Assembly (NCBI GenBank): GCA_964600075.1
Contig: CAZRIE010000038.1
Coordinates: 1 to 34,209 of the forward strand
Direction of reading: 5' to 3'
Length of the DNA: 34,209 nt
Source: CAZRIE01 sp964600075
GTDB lineage: Bacteria; Bacteroidota; Bacteroidia; Flavobacteriales; Flavobacteriaceae
This document shows, piece by piece, positions 1-8,755 of the stretch. How positions within the stretch are numbered: the first letter of the stretch is position 1; every line of letters starts with the position of its first letter. Both the position numbers and the translations under genes were made by a program. The notes under the pieces were generated by a model. It was not told where the DNA came from, ran no database searches, and saw only the letters and a program-made list of their open reading frames with translations.

Positions 1-25
1 GTCCTAACCCCTAGACGAACGGGCC
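1..25 (-). tRNA. tRNA-Glu, 5' part only (runs off window)
   Basis: Read on the minus strand, these 25 bases match the 5' end of a bacterial tRNA-Glu: the acceptor strand GGCCCGT, then TCGTC, the D-loop TAGGGGTTA and the closing GGAC. Bacteroidota tRNA-Glu genes usually begin GGTCCGTTCGTCTAGGGGTT, which is nearly identical. The anticodon lies outside the window, so the Glu assignment rests on the acceptor and D-arm pattern alone. It lies just downstream of proS on the same strand. Confidence 0.75.
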
Positions 26-95
26 CTTGCATTATGCAATTGCGGATGCAAAAATACAATTATTTTTTACTATCGCAACTACTGTATATTATTTT

Positions 96-1571
96 TTAGT
101 AGGCCTTTGCAAAGAGTACTCTTCTGACCGATGGTTTTCCCGTAACCATACAACTTCCAGCTTCATTTTTTGCATCTATAGGTATACACCGAATGGTCGC
201 TTTTGTCTCTTCCTTTACTCTGTCTTCCGTTTCATTGGTACCGTCCCAATGGGCTGAAATAAACCCGCCTTTCTCTTCAAGAACAGTTTTGAATTCCTCA
301 TAAGAATCGACTTCGGTAATATTATCTTCTCTGAAATCGGCAGCTTTTTTATAAATATTTTTTTGAATATCCTCTAATAGAAACTCGATTTTCGAAACCA
401 CGGCATCCATTGGCACTATCACCTTTTCCAAAGTATCTCGCCGGGCGACTTCATATGTACCGTTGTCCAAATCGCGCTGACCAATGGCCAAACGCACCGG
501 TACCCCCTTCAACTCATATTCATTAAATTTATAACCAGGTTTGCGCGTATCCCGATTGTCGAACTTCACGGAAACACCTTTTAGCCTTAGTTCCTTCACT
601 AAAGGATTGACTTTTTCCGAGATAGCCTCGAGCTGATCCAGACCTTTGTAAATGGGGACAATGACCACCTGAATCGGTGCCAGTTTTGGTGGTAGCACCA
701 AACCGTTATCATCGCTGTGGGTCATAATCAGGGCACCCATCAAACGTGTGGAAACACCCCACGATGTGGCCCAAACATACTCTTGTTTACCTTCCTTAGT
801 GGCAAATTTCACATCAAAGGCCTTCGCAAAGTTCTGCCCCAAAAAGTGTGACGTTCCGGCCTGTAAAGCTTTGCCATCTTGCATCAATGCTTCAATGCAG
901 TAGGTTTCGACGGCACCGGCAAAACGTTCACTTTCGGTCTTAATTCCTTTAATGACCGGCATCGCCATATGGTTTTCTGCAAAATCGGCATAAAGGTTCA
1001 TTATCATTTCCGCCTCATCAATAGCTTCCTGTTCGGTAGCGTGTGCAGTATGGCCTTCTTGCCAAAGAAATTCGGCTGTACGAAGAAACAAACGGGTACG
1101 CATTTCCCAACGAACAACATTGGCCCATTGGTTGATCAACAAGGGTAAATCTCGGTACGACTGTATCCATCTTCGATACGTATCCCAAATAATCGTTTCC
1201 GAAGTAGGGCGCACGATAAGTTCTTCTTCTAATTTCGCGTCCGGGTCAACAATAATTCCACTTCCATCTTCAGCATTTTTCAATCTGTAATGGGTAACCA
1301 CGGCACACTCCTTAGCAAAACCTTCAACATGACTGGCCTCTTTACTTAAATACGACTTAGGGATAAACAATGGAAAATAGGCATTCTCATGCCCCGTTTC
1401 CTTGAACATTCTATCTAGCTCAGCTTGTATTTTTTCCCAGATGGCAAATCCGTACGGTTTGATGACCATACAACCACGAACCCCAGAATTTTCAGCCAGA
1501 TCGGCCCCGACGACGAGCTCATTATACCATTTTGAATAGTCTTCGTTACGCTTGGTCAAATTTTTACCCAT
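96..1571 (-). CDS. proS: Proline--tRNA ligase, type 3 (archaeal/eukaryote-like)
   Basis: This enzyme charges tRNA-Pro with proline (EC 6.1.1.15) in the cytoplasm. The 491-residue protein has class II synthetase features: motif 1 around AYFPLFIP (64-71), the RPTSE loop (121-125), motif 2 with RWEMRTR (154-160) and the WQEGHTAH stretch (170-177), and motif 3 around TSWGVSTRLMGAL (269-281). An anticodon-binding domain follows. There is no large editing insertion between motifs 2 and 3, and the chain ends in tyrosine. Both traits and the length fit the type 3 enzyme, usual in Bacteroidota, rather than the roughly 570-residue bacterial type 1. The start ATG at 1571 gives the expected N-terminus MGKNLTKR. 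It is divergent from the lipoprotein gene at 1666, and a tRNA-Glu follows it on the same strand. Confidence 0.97.
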   Translation of the reverse strand: MGKNLTKRNEDYSKWYNELVVGADLAENSGVRGCMVIKPYGFAIWEKIQAELDRMFKETGHENAYFPLFIPKSYLSKEASHVEGFAKECAVVTHYRLKNAEDGSGIIVDPDAKLEEELIVRPTSETIIWDTYRRWIQSYRDLPLLINQWANVVRWEMRTRLFLRTAEFLWQEGHTAHATEQEAIDEAEMIMNLYADFAENHMAMPVIKGIKTESERFAGAVETYCIEALMQDGKALQAGTSHFLGQNFAKAFDVKFATKEGKQEYVWATSWGVSTRLMGALIMTHSDDNGLVLPPKLAPIQVVIVPIYKGLDQLEAISEKVNPLVKELRLKGVSVKFDNRDTRKPGYKFNEYELKGVPVRLAIGQRDLDNGTYEVARRDTLEKVIVPMDAVVSKIEFLLEDIQKNIYKKAADFREDNITEVDSYEEFKTVLEEKGGFISAHWDGTNETEDRVKEETKATIRCIPIDAKNEAGSCMVTGKPSVRRVLFAKAY

Positions 1572-1665
1572 TATAAATAGTTTGGCACAAAACTTGTGAT
1601 TAGGTTAAAAAAGTAATAGGTAAAACTACTTCTTTTTAATATGTTCAACAATAAAATTCGCAACC

Positions 1666-2898
1666 ATGATATATTCGCTAGACCTTCCCAAAGTTCGCAT
1701 TTCGGCCTTTCTTGCCTTAACGGGTATTATAATGGCCTCATGCGGGCCTTATCAATCGGCGTCCTATTACGATAATGACGGTATATATTCCGGAAAAGAC
1801 CAAGTTACTGTGGAACGGGCTCCACAAGCGCAACAAGAGAAGCAAGACAATACGTACTCCACTTATTTTGGACAAAAGGCGGAGCAATATGATCAAATGT
1901 TGGAAGGTGAAACCTTTACCGACGTTGATTCATATTCCAGTGGGGTGGAAAATGATAGTATTCAGTCAGGAAATTTAACCGACTATTACGACAACAACAA
2001 TGATTACGGAGGTTATGCCGGATGGGGCGACAACGCCACAGGTGTTAACATCAATATTTATGATAACAACTGGGGCGGGGGAGGCTTTGGTTGGGGCTCA
2101 CCTTGGTTATGGAACAACTGGGGTTGGGGCGGATACGGATACGGCTGGGGCGGAGGCTACTGGGGCGGAGGCTACTGGGGCGGAGGCTGGGGCTGGGGCG
2201 GAGGCTGGGGCTGGGGCGGAGGCTACTGGGGCGGAGGCTACTATCCCGGGTATAACCATTATGGTCACAGAAATTACGCGTATAATTCATCAAGGCGAGG
2301 TTACTATGGTAATACCAACAGCACTTCACGTAATAACACTTCGGGTAGCACTGCGTTACGAGGCCGGTCAAATACCAACGTAAGTAGAGCTACCTCAAGA
2401 AATGTGTCGAATAGTGCAAGGTCAGGAGTTGGCCGAAGCACAGCGACAAGAAGTTCTCGAAACTATGCGAGTAATAGAAGTAGTGGAACGGCATCTAGAA
2501 GAACTGTCGGTGTAGACCAAAACCGTTCGTACAGAACAAGTAGAAGTACTAGGGCTACTCCAAGATACAATAGCTCATCGAGAAGCAGTCAGGCTTATCG
2601 AAGTTCTACGTCAAGAAGCAGTACTGGCACCCGTTCTTCTGCACAGAGAGGTTCCACTTATAGGAGTTCAGGTAGCAGAACGGGAAGTAGCGCAACAAAC
2701 AGAAGGTCAAGTTCTGCTCCAAGAACCAGTAGCTACAAGTCATCCGGGAGCAGCAGTAGAAGTAGTGGAAGCTATAGAAGCTCTGGTAGTAGTGCCCGAA
2801 GCTCCGGTAGTAGTGCCCGAAGTTCCGGTGGCTCGGGAAGGTCATCATCGGGGGCATCTAGGTCTTCAGGTGGCAGAAGTGGCGGAGGAAGAAATTAA
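1666..2898 (+). CDS. Low-complexity lipoprotein: Gly/Trp/Tyr-rich core and Ser/Arg-rich basic tail
   Basis: I cannot assign a function. The 410-residue product begins with a lipoprotein signal (hydrophobic 11-25, Cys26 in MASCG), so it is probably lipid-anchored in the envelope. Residues 27-116 are acidic and Tyr/Asp/Gln-rich. Residues 117-200 are almost entirely Gly, Trp, Tyr and Asn, with WGGGYWGGG-type repeats. Residues 201-410 are dominated by Ser, Arg, Gly and Thr with short RSSG and SSR repeats, and I count only one acidic residue there, so this half is very basic. The gene is divergent from proS and lies 39 bases before the outer membrane protein at 2938, probably in one transcript. 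By composition it could be a structural, polymer-binding or aggregating surface protein, but that is inference. The Gly/Trp stretch is encoded by a GC-rich tandem DNA repeat. Confidence 0.85.
   Translation: MIYSLDLPKVRISAFLALTGIIMASCGPYQSASYYDNDGIYSGKDQVTVERAPQAQQEKQDNTYSTYFGQKAEQYDQMLEGETFTDVDSYSSGVENDSIQSGNLTDYYDNNNDYGGYAGWGDNATGVNINIYDNNWGGGGFGWGSPWLWNNWGWGGYGYGWGGGYWGGGYWGGGWGWGGGWGWGGGYWGGGYYPGYNHYGHRNYAYNSSRRGYYGNTNSTSRNNTSGSTALRGRSNTNVSRATSRNVSNSARSGVGRSTATRSSRNYASNRSSGTASRRTVGVDQNRSYRTSRSTRATPRYNSSSRSSQAYRSSTSRSSTGTRSSAQRGSTYRSSGSRTGSSATNRRSSSAPRTSSYKSSGSSSRSSGSYRSSGSSARSSGSSARSSGGSGRSSSGASRSSGGRSGGGRN
2143..2241 (+). repeat. In-frame GC-rich tandem repeat encoding WGGGY units
   Basis: Six complete units plus a partial one begin GGCT and end GGGGCGGA. 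Their lengths are 12, 15, 15, 18, 18 and 15 bases: GGCTACTGGGGCGGA is the 15-base form and GGCTGGGGCTGGGGCGGA the 18-base form. Every unit length is a multiple of three, so gain or loss of units would keep the reading frame. The stretch is far more GC-rich than its surroundings. Confidence 0.9.
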
Positions 2899-2937
2899 TC
2901 CCGAAATCAAAAACAACTTACTTTAAAATTGCTAGAA

Positions 2938-4452
2938 ATGAAAAAATATTTCACTTTCATCGGTTTATTGGCGTGTATGATTACAAATGCCCAAAATATA
3001 AATGATGTGCTACGTTATAGTGCAGAAAACTTACAGGGAACAGCCCGGTTTCAAGGAATGGGTGGGGCCTTTGGAGCATTGGGCGGTGATTTATCGGGGC
3101 TGAACATTAATCCCGCCGGTAGTGCCGTTTTTAACAATAGTCTGTTCACTATGTCAGGCACTTACTTCTATAGGAATTCAGATTCTGAATATGGTGGAAC
3201 GTTCAACGGTGCAAGCTCAAATTCGTTTAAACTGAACCAGATAGGGTCCGCCATGGTTTTTAAGGCAGCTAATTCCGATTCCAAATGGAGAAAATTATCC
3301 TTGGCCTTTAATTATGACATGGTTCAAAATTTTGATGATTTTTCGGTTAGTGGTGGTTCCAGTAATGAGGGCATTGACAACTATTTTCTCGATTTTGCAC
3401 AAGGAGTTCCACTAGAGCCGTTAAAACTTCAACCAGACGAATCAGTCGGTGATGCCTATTTAGATATAGGTGCTACCAGAGGTCTAGGATTTCCGGCACA
3501 ACAGGCCTTCTTAGGTTTTCAAGCAGGTATCATCGAACCCGTTGAAGACGAGCCCGATAATACCGCTTATCTATCGAATGCCGATTATGATGTGGTCACA
3601 CAAGATTTTCGACGATTTAGTTCTGGATACAATAGTAAGTTCACGGTTAATGGCTCAACACAATATGGTGATAACCTTTATTTTGGGGCATCTTTGAACT
3701 TTCACACGATATTGTATAATCAGTTGGATCAGTATAGGGAGGATTATATTAATGCGGATTCTGAACAAAGAACCGTTTTTTTCGACAATAATTTGAATAC
3801 CCAAGGAACGGGGTTTTCATTCAGTCTTGGTACAATTGCAAAACTGAACGACTTTATCCGTATTGGAGGAAGTTATCAATCGCCCACTTGGTATAGATTG
3901 AGTGATGCGTTTTCGCAGGGTATAGATTCCAACTATCCGAATCAAGATTCCGATTTCTACTTTTTCGACCTTATTGATGTCAACATCTTTGATTACGAAA
4001 TTAAGACTCCAGGAAAATTCATCGGAAGCGTTGCCGCAGTCTTTGGCAAAAGCGGATTATTGAGTTTTGATTATGGATACCAAGACATGTCACAGGCTGA
4101 GTTAAGACCTTCTAGCGATCCATCCTTTGCTGATGAGAATGCATCGATTTCCCAGACATTGGGTACCGTATCTTCTTTTAGGGTCGGCGGAGAATACCGT
4201 ATCAAACGTGTCAGCCTCCGAGGCGGTTACCGCTATGAGCAAAGTCCATATGCCGATGGAAATATAATTGGTGACCTCAATGGAATCTCCGGTGGTATCG
4301 GGTTTAATTTTGGTCCAAGTAGACTTGACTTTGCTGTCAACCGCACTGAACAAGATGTACTACAATACTTTTTCGATACCGGAATAAACACCCCTGCAAT
4401 TTTAAGCAATACCAATACCAACTATACCTTCAGCTATACCTTGAACTTTTAA
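2938..4452 (+). CDS. OmpP1/FadL/TodX-family outer membrane transport protein
   Basis: This is a predicted outer membrane beta-barrel for small hydrophobic substrates; related flavobacterial proteins are often labelled hemin receptors without strong proof. A signal peptide (MKKYFTFIGLLACMITNAQ) is followed by the N-terminal block typical of the family, with ARFQGMGGAFGALGGD and then NINPAGSAVF. The rest is long alternating aromatic strands, ending in YTFSYTLNF, a normal terminal beta strand with C-terminal Phe. The length of 504 residues fits the family. I start at ATG 2938; a TTG three codons upstream (2929) would add only MLE and gives a worse signal peptide. It lies 39 bases after the low-complexity lipoprotein gene, suggesting co-transcription. 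Its substrate cannot be read from the sequence. Confidence 0.85.
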   Translation: MKKYFTFIGLLACMITNAQNINDVLRYSAENLQGTARFQGMGGAFGALGGDLSGLNINPAGSAVFNNSLFTMSGTYFYRNSDSEYGGTFNGASSNSFKLNQIGSAMVFKAANSDSKWRKLSLAFNYDMVQNFDDFSVSGGSSNEGIDNYFLDFAQGVPLEPLKLQPDESVGDAYLDIGATRGLGFPAQQAFLGFQAGIIEPVEDEPDNTAYLSNADYDVVTQDFRRFSSGYNSKFTVNGSTQYGDNLYFGASLNFHTILYNQLDQYREDYINADSEQRTVFFDNNLNTQGTGFSFSLGTIAKLNDFIRIGGSYQSPTWYRLSDAFSQGIDSNYPNQDSDFYFFDLIDVNIFDYEIKTPGKFIGSVAAVFGKSGLLSFDYGYQDMSQAELRPSSDPSFADENASISQTLGTVSSFRVGGEYRIKRVSLRGGYRYEQSPYADGNIIGDLNGISGGIGFNFGPSRLDFAVNRTEQDVLQYFFDTGINTPAILSNTNTNYTFSYTLNF

Positions 4453-4502
4453 AAAAGTGTTAGGAACAGCTTTAGGTTAAAAAATGCTGAATAATCGGAA
4501 CT

Positions 4503-5921
4503 TTATCTTTTTAACGAAAAGTTTGCCCTTGTGCATCTAGCGACAATAATACCGGCTTCTTGTTCATCATATTCTAACCTAAACCAGTAGTCCGATGATG
4601 GCAAAGATTTACCGTTTAGCGCGCCATCCCATTCGGTATTTGTGTCTAACTGTGCTAATAATTTGCCGTAACGGTCAAAAATATATACTACGGGATTCGT
4701 TAGGGTTTCTATTCCCTTAATGTTCCAGCTATCGTTCACGCCATCGTTATTAGGTGTAAAAAATTTAGGATAGCCTACTACCAAAAACTCCAAGGGTTCC
4801 GTTGTGCCACAACCGTTCTTATCATTAATAATAACCGTATTTATGCCCGGAGGCACATCATTAAAAACAGGGTCATCTTGAAATTCGCCTCCGTTAATGG
4901 CATATTCATAATCGCCTTCACCATCTACAATAATTTCGATATTGTTCATATCGGGGTCGAGTGATAAATTAGAGTTCAGTAGGTCTACCCTATCCAAAAC
5001 GGGAATCCCAAAATACGTAATCAAGATATCATCGGTTACATTTCCAAAGCTAGTCGCAATATCAACAAAGTAGCGACCGGAATTAGGGCTCGAAACCATC
5101 ATTTCTGTTGCCGAAGGACCTGACACCAAAGATTGGTCAACAGTACCGTCATCATCATAGTCTACCGACCAAGCGACATTTTGAATATCAGGGCCCGCAG
5201 GCGAATTCAAAGCACTTAATGTAATATCGGGATCGCCCTCGCAGGCAATAATATCCAAACCTAAAAACTCATCACGCAAAGTACAATCGAGCGCATTGTT
5301 CTGGTCTTCATCTACTGAGTTTCCTGTGAAGGTCAGCATGAAATGTTCGGCATCACCATCAAAATTCGTGTTGAAGTTATTAATGAGGATAAAATAAATT
5401 TCGCCGGGTTGCACATCTAACCATTCATCATAAGTATTCAAATTCTGTGTGGTAGAGGGAACGCCCACTTGATTATCTTCCGGGTTAACACCCAATCCTG
5501 TAAAGCGAGTACTATTTACTTCGTAATTACATCGTATAGGTTGGGCGGCTCCGCTGCTGATATTACCGCAATCGACATCTGGGCCATAGACGGCAAAATC
5601 CCACTCAGCGGTCGGTGTACCTGTACCACTAACGGGTAACGCCTCAATATCAAAGCCAACTTGCCCTCCGGTACCTGCCCTAAATACGAACCACGAAGTA
5701 TTATGTTCGATGTTGGCACTACTTACGCTTCCTTTTTCCAAACAGCCTGTTTCTGTTATAATTTCAGGATCGAAATCGTCGATATCTCCGGTACCGTCCG
5801 CATATCCCATAATCGGTGCGTCGGCACAGACCGGAATAGCAGTTCTGCAATCTGGGGAATTTTGTGCATGCATTCCCGAATAAAAGAAGAATACGCAACA
5901 TATGGCGCAAAGAATTCGCAT
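4503..5921 (-). CDS. Secreted protein with type B (CHU_C) type IX sorting domain
   Basis: A 472-residue exported protein. A signal peptide ends near MHAQ (residue 20). An N-terminal domain (about 20-205) carries Cys pairs in SPDCRTAIPVC and PDVDCGN, then EWLDVQPGEIYFILINNF, a pattern common in flavobacterial surface proteins. A beta-rich linker follows. The last 89 residues (about 384-472) form the type B sorting domain: FFTPNNDGVNDSW, VYIFDRYGKLL, WDGALNGKSLPSSDYWF and a terminal FSLKR. In this family that domain directs export through the type IX secretion system, which also serves gliding. The gene is a tandem paralogue of the one upstream (6120-7922), with matching N- and C-terminal domains but without the middle repeats. 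It converges with the FadL-like gene. The ligand or role is unknown. Confidence 0.85.
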   Translation of the reverse strand: MRILCAICCVFFFYSGMHAQNSPDCRTAIPVCADAPIMGYADGTGDIDDFDPEIITETGCLEKGSVSSANIEHNTSWFVFRAGTGGQVGFDIEALPVSGTGTPTAEWDFAVYGPDVDCGNISSGAAQPIRCNYEVNSTRFTGLGVNPEDNQVGVPSTTQNLNTYDEWLDVQPGEIYFILINNFNTNFDGDAEHFMLTFTGNSVDEDQNNALDCTLRDEFLGLDIIACEGDPDITLSALNSPAGPDIQNVAWSVDYDDDGTVDQSLVSGPSATEMMVSSPNSGRYFVDIATSFGNVTDDILITYFGIPVLDRVDLLNSNLSLDPDMNNIEIIVDGEGDYEYAINGGEFQDDPVFNDVPPGINTVIINDKNGCGTTEPLEFLVVGYPKFFTPNNDGVNDSWNIKGIETLTNPVVYIFDRYGKLLAQLDTNTEWDGALNGKSLPSSDYWFRLEYDEQEAGIIVARCTRANFSLKR

Positions 5922-6119
5922 AAGATGTAGGCTAAGAATATACTAGTAGCTATAACTCTTACAAGCCCAATTTAGTATGTTTTGTCGTAAAAAATAAGCA
6001 GTTTATCGATGAACTACAGCGTTCAAGCTCAAGTTCAAATACGATCACAAATTCAAAAATTAACAAATTCTTCAAAGGGTTTAAATTCTAATCCTTATTC
6101 CATAAACTGTTGATTTTGC

Positions 6120-7922
6120 TTACCGTTTGAGCGAAAAGTGATTGTTGATGTATTTGGCAGTTACGGTTTGTCCATTCGTATCGGTATAAGTGAGTTTGAA
6201 CCAATAATCGGTTTCCGGTAAAGGCATTCCATTTACTAGACCGTTCCAACCTGAAATGTTTATATCCAGTTGCGCCAAAAGTTTACCGAAACGATCGTAT
6301 ATCGACACAGTTGGGGAGTTTAATTGCGCTATGCCTTCGATATACCAAAAATCGTTGGTACCATCCGCATTTGGAGTAAAGAATTTTGGAAAACCGACGA
6401 TTACAATTTCTTCGCTCACCGAACCACAGCCTTTGGGGTCATTGATCGTTATCGTATGTATCCCGGGCAATAGTTCGTAAAATTTACTACCGCTTTGAAA
6501 AGGCCCATCGTCCAGTTGAAATTCAAAACCGTCTGCCAATTCAGTAATTACGGTCACCATATTATTATTTCGAAGGTCTTCTATTTCAATATTAATAATC
6601 TGTGGAGGGCTTGAAGTTGTGACCGTTACAGTTCTTGAATCATCACAGCTCAAACCTGACTGGGTATTGGTCGCTATTAGCGTATAACTTCCTGATTTCG
6701 AAACTGTAATGGTAGGGGTGGTTTCCCCAGTATCCCAAGAATAGGTATAATTGGCGCTCGGTTCATCTTCACCGATAGTAATACCCGAATCGCTCTCACA
6801 TAAATATGCTTCTGAAGGAAAGTCCAAAATAGGTGTCGCTAAGTTTATCAAACGGAAACTTTGTGATACATCAAAACATCTCGGGTTGTCTATAGAACTA
6901 AGCCTTATATAAATCGTTTGGGAACCCGACTGAGTGGCATACTGTTTTGGCAGTACGTTCGATCCATTGGTAGCATCGGTCAACGACAGGTAGTAACTTA
7001 CTAAAAAGTTGTTAGGAGGCTGAGTCCCTATTACCTCGGCATCTTTTTGAAAAAGGGTATAGGTCTCCGATCCAGTACAGGAAGCATCATCTGAAACGGC
7101 ATTTGCAATCGGCATTTCCGAGAAAGCGACCTGAACCTCACTGATAATATTTCCCATTGGGTGTACAACTTCGACGCGATACAAAGCTGATGTTGTTGCC
7201 GAAAGAGTGGGGTTATGTTCCCCAGCAATCTGGATGAAACCGCTTCCAGCATCTATAAACCAATTGTATGAGGCTGCACCGGCAGTAGTGGCATCGAGAA
7301 TTACGGTATCGTTCTCACATGCTGAAATGGGCGGCCCCAATAGATTGTTGATAATGGAACAATCAAGGGCATCATAGGGATTTGTGACAAAAATATACCC
7401 TGAAAATTGAATTGAAAACCCGGAATTGTTATTGCTGAAATTGTTGATAAGCAGGTAATAATCTTCCCCTGGCTCAACTTGCAGCCAATCTTCATATTGC
7501 ACGTTAGCGGTAGTACCCGATGGGTCTTCCCCTACCCCAATAAATGAATTACCATCTTGATTGTCAAAAAAATTACATCGGACAGGGTCACCTAAATTGT
7601 TACAGTCATTTGTTTTATAAAGAGCAAAATCCCAATCTTCAGACGTCTCGATACCGATATTGACACCTAACTGGCCAGAGGCACCAGTACGAAATCGATA
7701 CCAAGCAGAGTTTGATTCAATTGAGCCGCTCAAGGCTTCTTCTAAGCATCCACTTGCGGAGTATCCGCTAAAATCATCGATACCTAGCCCAATTGTACCA
7801 CCATTAACAGGCGTGTTGTTACAAATAGGCACGGCGTTGCCGCAATCTGGGGAAACTTGTGCCGTAACAACACAAATTCCCAAAATAAACAAGGAATAAA
7901 AAACAAGCTGAAAGCGGCTCAT
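6120..7922 (-). CDS. Larger secreted protein with Ig-like repeats and type B type IX sorting domain
   Basis: A 600-residue paralogue of the neighbouring 4503-5921 product. I start at ATG 7922 (MSRFQLVFYSLFILGICVVTAQ), which gives a normal signal peptide; a further-upstream ATG at 7979 would add 19 residues before it. The N-terminal domain matches its neighbour in layout (SPDCGNAVPIC, GCLEE, WDFALYKTNDCNN, EDWLQVEPGEDYYLLINNF). Residues about 205-450 contain beta-sandwich segments resembling Ig/PKD modules, with phrases such as YSWDTGETTPTITV and SGSYTLIAT. The end is the sorting domain FFTPNADGTNDFW, SIYDRFGKLLAQLD, GWNGLVNGMPLPETDYWF and FSLKR. It is probably secreted or surface-attached by the type IX system. 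It is divergent from folE. Confidence 0.85.
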   Translation of the reverse strand: MSRFQLVFYSLFILGICVVTAQVSPDCGNAVPICNNTPVNGGTIGLGIDDFSGYSASGCLEEALSGSIESNSAWYRFRTGASGQLGVNIGIETSEDWDFALYKTNDCNNLGDPVRCNFFDNQDGNSFIGVGEDPSGTTANVQYEDWLQVEPGEDYYLLINNFSNNNSGFSIQFSGYIFVTNPYDALDCSIINNLLGPPISACENDTVILDATTAGAASYNWFIDAGSGFIQIAGEHNPTLSATTSALYRVEVVHPMGNIISEVQVAFSEMPIANAVSDDASCTGSETYTLFQKDAEVIGTQPPNNFLVSYYLSLTDATNGSNVLPKQYATQSGSQTIYIRLSSIDNPRCFDVSQSFRLINLATPILDFPSEAYLCESDSGITIGEDEPSANYTYSWDTGETTPTITVSKSGSYTLIATNTQSGLSCDDSRTVTVTTSSPPQIINIEIEDLRNNNMVTVITELADGFEFQLDDGPFQSGSKFYELLPGIHTITINDPKGCGSVSEEIVIVGFPKFFTPNADGTNDFWYIEGIAQLNSPTVSIYDRFGKLLAQLDINISGWNGLVNGMPLPETDYWFKLTYTDTNGQTVTAKYINNHFSLKR

Positions 7923-8028
7923 AAGTAGGTTCAACTTTTGGGTAATGTAAAAATAAGCAGCATGCTTCCTTAACACCAATTTATGTTGTGTATCATGCTA
8001 TATAGGGCATAAAGTGCCATATTATGTA

Positions 8029-8036
8029 TATCTTTG
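8029..8036 (+). promoter_or_regulatory. folE promoter -7 box
   Basis: TATCTTTG matches the Bacteroidota -7 consensus TAnnTTTG exactly and lies 24 bases before the ATG at 8060. No convincing -33 TTG at normal spacing is seen. It lies inside the N-terminal extension that a start at 8024 would give, which argues for the 8060 start. Confidence 0.5.
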
Positions 8037-8059
8037 CAGTTCGTTTTAGTCAGGACAGG

Positions 8060-8740
8060 ATGAAAATTGACAGCACATTGGAAAAGGAATTTGAAGAGAT
8101 GGGAAACGACCATGTTTCCGCATCGGAAGGTACCCCTATGCGTGATGACGCATTCGTATTGAACGATGAAGAAAAAATTGAACGCATACGGGAAAACATC
8201 CGTGAGGTAATGCTTACCTTGGGTCTTGATCTTGATGATGACAGTCTTAAGGGCACACCTGATAGGGTCGCCAAAATGTTCGTTAAGGAAATTTTCGCTG
8301 GGCTTGACCCCGAACGCAAACCTAAATCATCAATTTTCAAGAATAAATACAAGTATGGTGAAATGTTGGTGGAAAAGAACATTACGCTATACTCCACTTG
8401 TGAACACCATTTGTTGCCCATCGTCGGTAAGGCCCACATAGCCTATATTTCTAGTGGAAATGTTGTAGGACTCTCAAAAATGAACCGCATCGTCGATTAT
8501 TTTGCAAAAAGGCCACAAGTGCAAGAGCGATTGACCATACAGATTGTAAGGGAATTACAGAAAGTCTTGAATACCAAAGATGTGGCCTGTGTTATCGATG
8601 CCAAGCACCTCTGCGTGAACTCCAGAGGTATACGTGACATCGAAAGCAGCACCGTAACTGCCGAATATGGTGGTAAGTTTAAGGACGAGGGGGTACGCCG
8701 TGAGTTTTTGGACTACATCAATCTGGACACAAATTTCTAA
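8060..8740 (+). CDS. folE: GTP cyclohydrolase I
   Basis: This enzyme converts GTP to 7,8-dihydroneopterin triphosphate, the first step of folate (tetrahydrobiopterin-type pterin) synthesis (EC 3.5.4.16). The 226-residue protein carries the zinc and catalytic signature CEHHLLP (Cys114, His116, His117 from this start), then HIAYISSGNVVGLSKMNR, RPQVQERL and the second zinc cysteine in AKHLCVNSRG (Cys185). ATG 8060 (MKIDSTLEKEF) is preferred to the upstream ATG at 8024. The upstream start would add 12 residues unlike the family, and a -7 promoter box at 8029-8036 falls within that extension. cysS begins 15 bases after its stop, so the two are probably co-transcribed. Confidence 0.95.
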   Translation: MKIDSTLEKEFEEMGNDHVSASEGTPMRDDAFVLNDEEKIERIRENIREVMLTLGLDLDDDSLKGTPDRVAKMFVKEIFAGLDPERKPKSSIFKNKYKYGEMLVEKNITLYSTCEHHLLPIVGKAHIAYISSGNVVGLSKMNRIVDYFAKRPQVQERLTIQIVRELQKVLNTKDVACVIDAKHLCVNSRGIRDIESSTVTAEYGGKFKDEGVRREFLDYINLDTNF

Positions 8741-8755
8741 TTGTTTTAGCATAAC

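Noticed and set aside
2051..2371. Minus-strand ORF with SLRPSSLRPS repeats
   Set aside because: It is the antisense reading of the same tandem repeat, with no independent start or context.
2000..2383. Plus-strand ORF of 127 codons with repeats of ATGAEATGAEAG inside the lipoprotein gene
   Set aside because: It is the shifted reading of the GC-rich tandem repeat. The lipoprotein frame has a signal peptide and spans the whole locus.
8050..8439. 129-codon minus-strand ORF
   Set aside because: Antisense to folE, with Ser-rich nonsense composition.
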